Shown: positions 9,283-17,210 of the stretch, piece by piece
Layout of the letters: the number at the start of each line of letters is the position of its first letter
Numbering within the stretch: position 1 is the stretch's first letter
NCBI GenBank assembly: GCA_902825945.1
Contig: CADECY010000001.1
Coordinates: forward strand, 124,001-188,000
Direction: 5' to 3'
DNA: 64,000 bases
From: an uncultured Acidobacteriota bacterium
GTDB taxonomy: Bacteria > Acidobacteriota > Terriglobia > Bryobacterales > Bryobacteraceae
Position numbers and translations under genes: made by a program
Notes under the pieces: model-generated
Told to the model about the DNA's origin: nothing
What the model saw: only the letters and a program-made list of their open reading frames with translations
The model's database searches: none

Positions 9283-11640
9283 ATGAAACGCACCCTCGGT
9301 TCCTCTTTGGTGTTCGCCACGCTTGCCTGGGCGCAGAAGGATACGGATAGCCCAACGGGCCCGCGGATGACGCCTCCGACACTCGCGAGTGTCGCACCGC
9401 TCGGCGTCCAGCGCGGCACCACGGTCGAGATGACGTTCGAGGGGTTCAACCTCGCGAACGCCAAGGCAATCTACTTCTCCGATCCAGGCGTGAAGGGGCG
9501 CATCGTCCGCGTGAAGGAACTGCCCGATCTGCCTGATGTCCGGCTCGGGTCGAACGGCACTCGGTCGACAGTCGATCTGGGTCCGTTGCCGCCGCGCAAT
9601 CAAGTAACGGTGGAGGTTGAGGTTTCACCCGAGGCGAACGTGGGCGCGGTGAAGTGCCGCCTGCTGACGCCGCTCGGAACTTCTCCGGACGGTACGTTCC
9701 TGGTGGAGCCCTACTTCGGCGAAAGCCCGGACAAGGAGCCCAACGACACGTTCGACGGCGCGTTCGAGACCTATCTGCCAACAGTGCTCGTGGGCGCGAT
9801 TTCCCGGCCCGGCGATGTGGATCACTTCAAGATCAAGGTGAAGGCCGGTGAGGAACTCGTCTTCGAAAATCAGGCGGCGAAGATCGGATCGACGTTGCAG
9901 CCCGTGGTGCGGATTCTCGGGGAAGATCAACGCGTGCTGCGTGAGTTCGGGTATGCGAGCGAGGAATCAGCGATGCGGTTCCGCCATCAGTTCGATACGG
10001 CCGGCACCTACTACGTGCGCGTCGCGGACTACGAATCGAGTGGCCGTGGGTCGAACTTCTATCGCATCCTCGTGGGCAAGCTCCCGGTCGCGATCGCGGC
10101 CTATCCGCTCGGTGTGCAACGCGGCAAGCCGGCGGAGATTCAGATCGATGGAACGAATCTGGGAGCGGCGAAAGTCAAAGTGGAAGGCAAGCCCAGCGAA
10201 GGCGAGGAAGACGCGGTGCGGCTGCGTCCGGAAACGGCCGATGGCCCCGCATTCAACGAAATCAAACTCGCGCTCGGTTCCGATCCGGAGATATCGGCAT
10301 CGCCGTCGAACGGATCGATGTCCGCCGCGCAGGCGTTGACGTTGCCCGTGACCGTCAATGGCCGAGTATCGAAAGAGCACTGGTTCAAGTTCGCGGCAAA
10401 GAAGGGGCAGAAGGCCGCGATCGAGGTGCTGGCGCGGCGTGCGGGCTCCGAACTCGACTCGCATGTCGAGGTGCTCGATGCCGCCGGTAAGCCGGTCGAG
10501 CGAGCCGTCGCCCGCGCGATCTGGGAGACGAATCTGGTGCTGCGCGATCATGATTCTGCCTCGCGCGGACTCCGCATCCAGGCCTGGAACGTGCTCAACA
10601 ACGGCGATTACGTCATGGTGGGCAACGAGATTCTGCGCGTGGATGAAGTGCCCGACGGTCCGGACGAAGACATGGCGGTCGAATCGTTCGGTGGGCAGCG
10701 CAAGGGACAGTTCGGCACCACACCCGAAGCGCATGGAATCGACCGTCCGCTGTATAAGGTGCAGATGCATCCGGCTGGCGCACGGTTTTCGCCCAATGGC
10801 TTGCCGCTCGTGCCGCTGTTCTATCGCAACGACGATGGCGGCCCGGGATACGGCAAGGATTCCTACCTCGACTTCACCGCGCCCGCGGACGGTGACTACT
10901 TCATCCGCCTGCGCGACATCCGCGGCACCGGTGGCGCATCGCACGCCTATCGATTGAATGTGCGCGAGCCGCGGCCGGACTTCCGGCTCTCGGTGAATCC
11001 GCGCAACCCGAACGTTCCCGCCGGAGGAACGATTCCCGTAACCGTTACCGCGATGCGGATGGAAGGCTATGAAGGCCCGATCGAGATCGCGATGTCAGGC
11101 CTGCCCGAGGGCCTCAGCGCCACCACCAACACGATCGGCGCGGGGCTCGACTCGGCGACGATTCTCGTTACCGCCGCTTCCCATGCGAAGATCGATTCCG
11201 CTGTGCCGTTCGAAGTGACCGGGCGCGCCGCGATCAACGGCAAAACGATCGCGCACCGTGCCAATCCAGATGACCGGACGAAGTTGATCGCCGTGGGTCC
11301 CAGGCCCGATGTCGTGATGACGGCCGCGACCAGGGTGGTGGATCTCGCGCCGGGTGAAACCAAGGAAGTGCTGGTGAAGATCTCGCGCAACAACGGATTC
11401 GCGGGCCGCGTGCCCGTGGAGGTGCGCGATCTGCCACTGCGCGTGCGCGTGACCGATTCCGGCTTGAACGGCGTGCTGATCACCGAAGACGAATCCGAGC
11501 GCTCGTTCAAACTGTGGGCGTTGCCGAACGCCGAGCCCACCGAAGGCTATGTCTACTTGTCCGGACGCGTGGAAACGCGCTCCGGGCAACAGAACTCTTA
11601 CGCCGCCCCGGAGCCGGTACTGGTTCGGGTGAAGAAGTAG
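9283..11640 (+). CDS. Exported PPC-domain protein with IPT-like repeats
   Basis: 785 residues with a signal peptide (MKRTLGSSLVFATLAWAQ). Residues 25-120 and about 265-320 begin with the same phrase, PLGVQRGT or PLGVQRGK, followed by a beta-sandwich, as in IPT/TIG-type repeats. Bacterial pre-peptidase C-terminal (PPC) domains follow: ESPDKEPNDTFDGAF then DVDHFKIKVKAGEELVFE, ending TYYVRVADYES; another lies near residues 340-555 (EHWFKFAAKKGQK, GDYFIRLRDIRG). No catalytic motif is visible, so this is a surface or periplasmic adhesion or scaffold protein. It lies 3 bases after the WD40-cytochrome gene and closes the cluster. Confidence 0.85.
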   Translation: MKRTLGSSLVFATLAWAQKDTDSPTGPRMTPPTLASVAPLGVQRGTTVEMTFEGFNLANAKAIYFSDPGVKGRIVRVKELPDLPDVRLGSNGTRSTVDLGPLPPRNQVTVEVEVSPEANVGAVKCRLLTPLGTSPDGTFLVEPYFGESPDKEPNDTFDGAFETYLPTVLVGAISRPGDVDHFKIKVKAGEELVFENQAAKIGSTLQPVVRILGEDQRVLREFGYASEESAMRFRHQFDTAGTYYVRVADYESSGRGSNFYRILVGKLPVAIAAYPLGVQRGKPAEIQIDGTNLGAAKVKVEGKPSEGEEDAVRLRPETADGPAFNEIKLALGSDPEISASPSNGSMSAAQALTLPVTVNGRVSKEHWFKFAAKKGQKAAIEVLARRAGSELDSHVEVLDAAGKPVERAVARAIWETNLVLRDHDSASRGLRIQAWNVLNNGDYVMVGNEILRVDEVPDGPDEDMAVESFGGQRKGQFGTTPEAHGIDRPLYKVQMHPAGARFSPNGLPLVPLFYRNDDGGPGYGKDSYLDFTAPADGDYFIRLRDIRGTGGASHAYRLNVREPRPDFRLSVNPRNPNVPAGGTIPVTVTAMRMEGYEGPIEIAMSGLPEGLSATTNTIGAGLDSATILVTAASHAKIDSAVPFEVTGRAAINGKTIAHRANPDDRTKLIAVGPRPDVVMTAATRVVDLAPGETKEVLVKISRNNGFAGRVPVEVRDLPLRVRVTDSGLNGVLITEDESERSFKLWALPNAEPTEGYVYLSGRVETRSGQQNSYAAPEPVLVRVKK

Positions 11641-11645
11641 GAACT

Positions 11646-11660
11646 CGGCCCCACGGGCCG
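11646..11660. terminator. Short GC hairpin between convergent genes
   Basis: CGGCCC (11646-11651), loop CAC, GGGCCG (11655-11660) lies 6 bases after the PPC gene stop and 15 bases from the convergent zinc-ribbon gene. No strong T-run follows, so a terminator role is plausible but weak. Confidence 0.35.
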
Positions 11661-11674
11661 GTTGATTACGCCGC

Positions 11675-11848
11675 TCAAGTAAAGCGTCCGCCGCCACCGC
11701 ATCCGTGGGCGGCGAAGGCCGAGAGCAATCGCTCCACCCGCTTCGATTCGCATTTGGGACAGATCAGGTTCGAATCGGCTTCCGACATGCGGCGGAGTTG
11801 TTCGAAACGTGCGTTGCACTCCTGGCAACGATACTCGTACATCGGCAT
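11675..11848 (-). CDS. FmdB-family zinc ribbon protein
   Basis: 57 residues. It begins MPMYEYRCQECNARFEQL, the diagnostic start of the FmdB/CxxC_CxxC_SSSS family, with zinc ligand pairs Cys8/Cys11 and Cys30/Cys33 (ICPKC), and ends in a Gly-rich tail (CGGGGRFT). The family is named as a putative regulatory zinc ribbon; its biochemical role is unknown. The internal Met3 could be the true start, giving 55 residues. The gene stands alone, convergent to the PPC gene and about 230 bases downstream of no other minus-strand gene, so it has its own promoter, which I could not pick out. Confidence 0.88.
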   Translation of the reverse strand: MPMYEYRCQECNARFEQLRRMSEADSNLICPKCESKRVERLLSAFAAHGCGGGGRFT

Positions 11849-12077
11849 CTGGTTTCAGGATAGCGCGGCACCGCAATGTTCGAGCGCCCATCGATCCGGC
11901 GCCGATTAGGCGGGCCGGGAATTGCGGGAGTCCGGCCAGTTCAGCGATTGGCGCCGCCACGGCTTCGGGAGGAAGATTGTCCCGCTGGTGCCGAAAACGA
12001 ATCGGCGGACGGAAGCCGTGAGGAACTTCCGTCCGCCGTCCGTCCCCATCGAATTCAGGGGGACCCCGCCGCCCGTG

Positions 12078-12632
12078 TTACGCCTTCGGCGCCGCCGGCT
12101 TTTCCACGCGCAGGTTATTGTTCACCTTGAACACGCCGAACACCGCGTTGGCCTGGATGTTGGCGATGTTGCGCTCCATGTCGTTCAGCACGATCCCTTC
12201 GAGCGTCACTTCGCCGTTCTTCACCAGGATCCGGATCGACGGCTGCGCACCGAGCTGATAGCGCTGCAAGGCGGGCTGGCCGTAGACCGCGCGCAGTACG
12301 CGCAGCCGGATTCCGTCGTCGAAGTTCGACAGCGGCAACACCTCGATCCGGTTGACGACGCTGGTGACGCCCGCCACCCGCTGCGCGACGCGCTCGGCGG
12401 AAGTCTTGAGCGTGGGCCGGGTCACCGCGCCATGGAGGGTGACCATGCCGTCGTTCATCTCGAACCAGAGGTTGTCGAAGACACCGTAGAAAGGCAGCGT
12501 GACGAGCTCCTTGCGGACCTTCTCGGCGGTTTGTGCCGCGTCCGGCATGGAGCCGTTTGCCGCGAATGCCGTGAACGGAATCGCAGCCAGGGCTGCCGTC
12601 AGAATCGTTTGCGTGAGCTTGTTGAGTTTCAT
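12078..12632 (-). CDS. Exported BON-domain protein
   Basis: 184 residues with a clear signal peptide (MKLNKLTQTILTAALAAIPFTAFA). Two BON domains follow: residues about 35-95 (VRKELVTLPFYGVFDN, then GMVTLHGAVTRP) and about 105-180 (IRILVKNGEVTLEGIV). BON domains are phospholipid- or OsmY-like periplasmic stress modules. The start has a good ribosome site (AAGGGAG about 9 bases upstream). The gene is monocistronic, with a long upstream gap that carries its promoter. Confidence 0.88.
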   Translation of the reverse strand: MKLNKLTQTILTAALAAIPFTAFAANGSMPDAAQTAEKVRKELVTLPFYGVFDNLWFEMNDGMVTLHGAVTRPTLKTSAERVAQRVAGVTSVVNRIEVLPLSNFDDGIRLRVLRAVYGQPALQRYQLGAQPSIRILVKNGEVTLEGIVLNDMERNIANIQANAVFGVFKVNNNLRVEKPAAPKA

Positions 12633-13071
12633 TTTCGTTTGCTCCCTTCACTCGATTAAACGTCTCCCGAGCCCGCGCGGATTCGTTCCATCGGCGCTTT
12701 TACAAAACCTTTGCAATTCGTTGGAATTGGCTGTCTCACCCAAGTCCTGAACAATTGGCCGGGCGCGACTTCGGCCGATCAACTGCGCTCTCCAGTTGAC
12801 GATGGCGCCCACTCCGTCTCCGGCCATGCCGGGCAACCACGCTCTTGAGGAACACGCGCGCAACGGACTCGCTCCGGCGCCGCGCCTTCGCGGCCTGTGC
12901 GCTTCGAAGAACTCGGCGAGCGGGATCGATGACATGACGGCTCGTAGCCGCTCCATTCGCTGCGCGCACATTGCGCGGCCAACGCACGGGCCGGACCAGA
13001 ACGGAATCACAGACTCGAACTCGTCACTGTTCGCGTGGCGCCTGTCGTGCCATCGCGCTCAGCGACGCCCA
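12633..13071. other. 439-base gap carrying the promoter region of the BON gene
   Basis: Between the BON gene and the response regulator gene. It contains a small inverted repeat, CAATTC (12714-12719) GTTG GAATTC-like arm GAATTG (12724-12729), about 85 bases upstream of the BON start, which could be an operator. A 120-codon open frame on the minus strand has no ribosome site and no coding character. Confidence 0.45.
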
Positions 13072-13779
13072 CTACTCCGGATTCGCCAGGAACCGGTAGC
13101 CGACCCCGCGCACCGTCAGCAGATGCTTCGGCTGGCCCGGCTCGTCCTCGATCAGTTTCCGGATCCGCGCAATGAAGTTGTCGATCGCGCGCGTGTCGGT
13201 GTCCTCGCGGACCTCCCAAACTTCGTCGAGCATCATCTTGCGCGAGACGACCTTGCCTTCGCGCTGAACGAAATAGCGCAGCAGGTTGGTCTCCATGGTG
13301 GTGAGGCGCATCTTGCGATCGCCGGCGAACAGCTCTTGGGTATCGAAATCGATCCGCTTGTTGCCGAAGGTGAAGACATTCGGCGGTGTCCGAGGGGTTT
13401 GCATCCACTGCGCGCGGCGCAGCAAGCCTCTGATGCGCGCGAGCAGAATCGCCAGTTCGAAAGGCTTCGGCAGATAGTCGTCGGCGCCGGATTCGAGCCC
13501 CATCAAAACATCTTCGGGGCGGGCGCGCGCGGTCAGCATCAGGATCGGGATGAAGTTCTGGCTGTGGCGCAGCGCCGACGCCACCGCGAATCCATCCATT
13601 TCCGGCAGCATCACGTCGAGCACGATCAACTCGAACGGTTGTTCGACCGTGCGCGCAATCGCCGCGAGCGCGGCTTCGCCAGTCTCGGCTACCTCCGCCT
13701 CATGGCCTTCCGCTTCCAGATTGAACCGCAGGCCTTCGGCAAGATGCGTCTCGTCTTCGACGATCAGAATCCGGCTCAT
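13072..13779 (-). CDS. OmpR-family response regulator
   Basis: 235 residues. The receiver domain (1-120) has the acidic pocket EDE at 8-10, the phosphoacceptor Asp55 (LIVLDVMLPEMDG), Thr in MLTARA and Lys in LPKPF. The C-terminal winged helix (about 140-232) has the typical TRAIDNFIARIRKLIEDE and HLLTVRGVGYRF ending of OmpR/PhoB DNA-binding domains. The start overlaps the stop of the histidine kinase gene by 4 bases (ATGA). No regulated target can be assigned; the divergent or adjacent envelope genes (BON protein, desaturase) are the nearest candidates. Confidence 0.95.
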   Translation of the reverse strand: MSRILIVEDETHLAEGLRFNLEAEGHEAEVAETGEAALAAIARTVEQPFELIVLDVMLPEMDGFAVASALRHSQNFIPILMLTARARPEDVLMGLESGADDYLPKPFELAILLARIRGLLRRAQWMQTPRTPPNVFTFGNKRIDFDTQELFAGDRKMRLTTMETNLLRYFVQREGKVVSRKMMLDEVWEVREDTDTRAIDNFIARIRKLIEDEPGQPKHLLTVRGVGYRFLANPE

Positions 13780-14696
13780 GCCGCCGGGTCCGAAGCGACG
13801 GGCAGTTGGAGCGTAAAGGTACTGCCATGCCCCTGACCGCTGCTTTCGGCGAACACCCGCCCGCCGTGCCGCTTGGCCACCGAATTGACGATGAACAGCC
13901 CCAGCCCCATTCCCTTCACACGGCCGGCCACACTATCCTGAATCCGGTAAAAGCGTTTGAAGATGCGCCGCAGTTCAGTGTTCGGGATGCCGATGCCCTG
14001 ATCCTTGACTCGAATCAGCAGGTCGCGATTGGCGCCGCGCGCCAGTTCCACGAGCACGTCCACCTTGCCGCCCGAGTACTTGACCGCGTTGTCGATCAGA
14101 TTGCTGATCGCCGTCTTCAGCTCGTCGGGATCGCCCATGACAGTGGCAGCGCCATCGATCCCGGCCGCATAGCGCAGTGACTCCGGCCCGAGCCGGTGGC
14201 GCGTGCGCGCGATCGAAAGGCATTCCTGAACGGTCTCGGCGAGATTCACCGGGGTTCCGCGGACCCGCTTCGACGACGCGCCCGTTTGTCCGGCGCGCAG
14301 CACCTGCTCGATCGTGTGGAGCAGGCGGTCGCAATCATCGATCATGATCTTCTGGAACTCGCGGCGCTTGGCCTCGTCCACCTGGCGCGATTGCATGGTT
14401 TCGAGGTAGAGCCGGATCGACGCGACGGGCGTCTTCAACTCGTGCGTCACCGCATTGATGAACGCGTTGTGCTGTTCGTTCCGCCGGATTTCGCGGACGA
14501 GGAAAACCGTATTCAACACCACTCCCGTAATGATCAGGCCGAAAAACAGGACTCCGAGCGCGAGCCGCAGGCCTTCGCGCCAGGTAATGACGATCCAGCC
14601 GACGTTCAACGCCACCGCAAGCGCGACGATCGCAGCGCCGAGTGCGATGAACAGGCCGGTATTCTTGGAATGGCCGGACCATACCATACTCACCAT
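13776..14696 (-). CDS. Membrane sensor histidine kinase
   Basis: 306 residues. Two closely spaced membrane helices (about 13-37 and 44-66) leave almost no periplasmic loop, so the signal is probably sensed in the membrane or the cytoplasm. The HisKA domain has the phosphoacceptor His85 in VTHELKTPVASIRL, and the HATPase domain has an N-box (ISNLIDNAVKYSGG), G1 (VKDQGIGIP) and G2 (GMGLGLFIV). It is the first gene of the two-component operon, upstream of the regulator. The small membrane-embedded input resembles DesK-like lipid sensors in layout only; the acyl desaturase gene directly upstream on the same strand makes a lipid-fluidity role a reasonable guess. Confidence 0.92.
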   Translation of the reverse strand: MVSMVWSGHSKNTGLFIALGAAIVALAVALNVGWIVITWREGLRLALGVLFFGLIITGVVLNTVFLVREIRRNEQHNAFINAVTHELKTPVASIRLYLETMQSRQVDEAKRREFQKIMIDDCDRLLHTIEQVLRAGQTGASSKRVRGTPVNLAETVQECLSIARTRHRLGPESLRYAAGIDGAATVMGDPDELKTAISNLIDNAVKYSGGKVDVLVELARGANRDLLIRVKDQGIGIPNTELRRIFKRFYRIQDSVAGRVKGMGLGLFIVNSVAKRHGGRVFAESSGQGHGSTFTLQLPVASDPAA

Positions 14697-14724
14697 GGTA
14701 ACCGCCGGTCCGGCCCGGGAGAAG

Positions 14725-15573
14725 CTAGGCCGCTTCCTGGTAACGCATCGGCTGCGTCACCGAGGCGACCTTCACCTTTTTCGCGATGCCGAGCATCTCG
14801 AGCAGGCGAATCTGATACCAACTGATGTCCACCTCATACCAGGCGAGCCCGTGACGCGCCGACACCGGATGAGCGTGGTGATTGTTGTGCCAGCCCTCGC
14901 CGAACGTCACCGCCGCGACCCACCAGTTGTTGCGCGACATGTCGCGCGTTTCGAACCGGCGCGCGCCCCACATGTGGGTGGCGGAATTGACCAGCCACGT
15001 GCACTGCTGTCCGAGGCTGACGCGGAAGAAAACACCCCACAGGACATAGTTGATGCCGCCGTAGGCATACAGCAGGACGGCCGAGATGGCCACCGGGAGG
15101 TAGTGGAAGGTGTTCAGGAACCGGTAGAAAGGGTCTTTACCCAAGTCCGGGACGTAGCGCGCAAACTCCTTGGTGTTGTTGTGCTCGGCTTGCCCGAAGA
15201 TCATCCAGAGGAGGTGCGCCCACCAGGCTCCGTCATTGGGCGAGTGCGGATCGCCGGGTTTGTCGGAATTCTGGTGGTGAATGCGATGAATGCCCACCCA
15301 CGAAAGGGGGCCGCCTTCGAGCGCCATGGTCCCCCAGAAGGCGAACCAATACTCGAGCAGCTTGGGGACAACATATCCGCGATGCGTCAATAGGCGGTGG
15401 TATCCCATTCCGATACCCCAACTAATTGCCATAAAGTGTATGGCTGCGGCGACGGCAATCGCATGCCAGTCGATGTGGAAAAGGGCCACGACAGCCCCGA
15501 TATGGAAGACGGTAAAAGTGATGGCGGTTGGCCAGTTGATTTCAGTCGGCTTGGAAGTCAAGTAGTACTCCAC
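14725..15573 (-). CDS. Membrane fatty acyl-CoA desaturase (delta-9 type)
   Basis: 282 residues from GTG 15573 (VEYYLTSKPTEINW). The frame is open to an ATG at 15672, but that start would overlap the divergent gene's own start and add 33 unlike residues. The three histidine boxes are HRLLTH, HRIHH and HNNHH, ligating the di-iron centre; four membrane helices lie around them. The enzyme inserts a cis double bond into saturated acyl chains to control membrane fluidity. It is directly upstream of and co-oriented with the two-component pair, with 28 bases between. The choice of start is uncertain. Confidence 0.9.
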   Translation of the reverse strand: MEYYLTSKPTEINWPTAITFTVFHIGAVVALFHIDWHAIAVAAAIHFMAISWGIGMGYHRLLTHRGYVVPKLLEYWFAFWGTMALEGGPLSWVGIHRIHHQNSDKPGDPHSPNDGAWWAHLLWMIFGQAEHNNTKEFARYVPDLGKDPFYRFLNTFHYLPVAISAVLLYAYGGINYVLWGVFFRVSLGQQCTWLVNSATHMWGARRFETRDMSRNNWWVAAVTFGEGWHNNHHAHPVSARHGLAWYEVDISWYQIRLLEMLGIAKKVKVASVTQPMRYQEAA

Positions 15574-15670
15574 TGTCCACGCTATCAGAGGTTTCTGTCC
15601 GCAATTGCAATAGTTGTGCAATTTTGCCTCTGCGGTTGCGAAACTCGCGGCGACGGGGTACCCTTCCCTC

Positions 15671-16111
15671 ATGCCCTATTGCCGCAAATGCGGAATGCAA
15701 TACGACGGCGAGGTATGCCAGCTTTGTGGGGGTGCGGGTCTCGGACCCGCCGCCACCATCCGCCGAGCCGGCGAGGATTCCGGCGGCGCGGGAGCGATGG
15801 CCCCGAACGTCGTGAATGCATTGTGTTACGTCTTGGGTCCACTCACGGGCATGCTCTTCCTGGCTTGGTCTCCGCACAATCAGTCGAAGCAGGTGCGGTT
15901 CAACGCGTTGCAATCGATCTTCTTCTTCTGCGTTTTCGTGCTGCTGCTCTTCTCATCCGGCATCTTCCTTCCCAAGGGCCTTCGCGACATCGTGGGCCGC
16001 ACCCTGAACCTCACCGGGATGATCTGCTGGCTCTACATCATGTGGCGGACCTTCCGAGGCGACAAAGTCGTGATCCCGCTGATCGGCGACGCCGCGGAGC
16101 GAAACTCATAG
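15671..16111 (+). CDS. Zinc ribbon plus DUF4870 (Tic20-like) membrane protein
   Basis: 146 residues from ATG 15671. An N-terminal zinc ribbon has MPYCRKCGMQY and CQLCGG (Cys4, Cys7, Cys16, Cys19), followed by a Gly-rich linker. Three hydrophobic helices (about 45-65, 75-97, 105-127) carry the DUF4870 pattern NALCYVLGPLTGMLFL and VRFNALQSIFF. The family is a small membrane protein of unknown function. It is divergent from the desaturase with about 97 bases between the chosen starts, which would hold both promoters. Confidence 0.85.
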   Translation: MPYCRKCGMQYDGEVCQLCGGAGLGPAATIRRAGEDSGGAGAMAPNVVNALCYVLGPLTGMLFLAWSPHNQSKQVRFNALQSIFFFCVFVLLLFSSGIFLPKGLRDIVGRTLNLTGMICWLYIMWRTFRGDKVVIPLIGDAAERNS

Positions 16112-16134
16112 CCACGGCGCGGCGTCCTACGATT

Positions 16135-17169
16135 GTGACTCCTCGCGGGCTCCGGCCGTTGCTCGGTGTTTTGGCGGCCATTGGCCTCTGCGCGCAGGTG
16201 CCCACGATCGGCGTGCTCGATTTCTATGGACTCCGCGGGGTTTCGGAAGCCGACATCCGCAAGGTGCTGACCGTCAAGGAAGGCGATCCTCTTCCCAAGT
16301 CGAAAGCAGATGTGGAAGAGGCGATCGAAGCGGTCAAGAACATCGTGCGCGCGCGGCTCGAAGCCGTCTGCTGCGATCAGGGCAAGGCCATACTCTATGT
16401 CGGTGTCGAAGAGCGCGGAGGCGCGCACTTCGACTACAACGCGACACCCGCCGGCGAATCCAAGCTTCCCGAAGAGGTGCATCACGTCTACGCTCAGTTC
16501 CTGCTTGCGGTGAACCGCGCCGCCCGCGGCGGTGAGACCACCGAAAGCTTGGTGGAAGGCCACTCGCTTCTGAGCGATCCCGCCGCGCGAGAGCAACAGC
16601 TTCGATTCGTCCCGCTCGCCGAAACCCACTTCGACCTTCTGCGGGAAGTTCTAAAGAGCTCCGCCGATGAAGAGCATCGCGCCATGGCCGCCTATGTGCT
16701 CGGCTACACGCGGAACAAGCGCGCGATCATTGGCGATCTGCAGCTTGCCTTGCGCGACCCCGACGACACGGTGCGTAACAACGCGATGCGGTCGCTCGCG
16801 GCGATCGCCGTTCTCGGCTCGTTGCAGCCGCCTGACACCGATCGGGAAGAGAAGATCGAGGTCTCGGCGACCTGGTTCATCGAGATGCTCGATTCGTTGA
16901 TCTGGTCCGATCGTGCCACCGCGCTCAACGTTCTGGTGACGCTCACCGAAAAGCGCGATCCACGTGTCATCGGTCACCTTCGCGAACAGGCGATTCCCGC
17001 ACTCGCCGAAATGGCGCGCTGGAAGCATCTGGAGCACGCGCTGCCGGCGTTCATTCTGCTGGGGCGCGTTGCCGGCATCAATGAGACTGAGATTCAGGCC
17101 ACATGGGCCAAAGGCGATCGCGCCAAGCTGATCGACCGGGCGATCCCGCGGTCGGCGAAGAAGAAGTAG
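16135..17169 (+). CDS. Exported POTRA-like plus HEAT-repeat protein
   Basis: 344 residues from GTG 16135, chosen because it opens a signal peptide (VTPRGLRPLLGVLAAIGLCAQ). Residues 22-100 have a POTRA-like pattern: TIGVLDFYGLRGVSEADIRK, then a helix and the strand AILYVGVEE. The rest is alpha-helical with HEAT-like pairs (EEHRAMAAYVLGYTRNK, DPDDTVRNNAMRSLAAIAVL). The combination is unusual; POTRA domains normally precede outer-membrane barrels, and none follows. Probably a periplasmic interaction protein. It follows the DUF4870 gene by 23 bases and may share its transcript. Confidence 0.75.
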   Translation: MTPRGLRPLLGVLAAIGLCAQVPTIGVLDFYGLRGVSEADIRKVLTVKEGDPLPKSKADVEEAIEAVKNIVRARLEAVCCDQGKAILYVGVEERGGAHFDYNATPAGESKLPEEVHHVYAQFLLAVNRAARGGETTESLVEGHSLLSDPAAREQQLRFVPLAETHFDLLREVLKSSADEEHRAMAAYVLGYTRNKRAIIGDLQLALRDPDDTVRNNAMRSLAAIAVLGSLQPPDTDREEKIEVSATWFIEMLDSLIWSDRATALNVLVTLTEKRDPRVIGHLREQAIPALAEMARWKHLEHALPAFILLGRVAGINETEIQATWAKGDRAKLIDRAIPRSAKKK

Positions 17170-17210
17170 ATCCACGATCCTCGCCGCCCGGTATGGGAAA
17201 CTGAGGATCA

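Noticed and set aside
11763..11776. tRNA T-loop-like sequence GGTTCGAATC
   Set aside because: It lies inside the FmdB-family gene and has no acceptor or anticodon stem around it.
12648..13010. 120-codon minus-strand frame upstream of the BON gene
   Set aside because: No ribosome site, Arg/Ala-rich composition, and it would cover the BON promoter.
15574..15672. 33-residue N-terminal extension of the desaturase from ATG 15672
   Set aside because: It would overlap the divergent gene's start codon and occupy the only space for both promoters; the conserved part begins at 15573.
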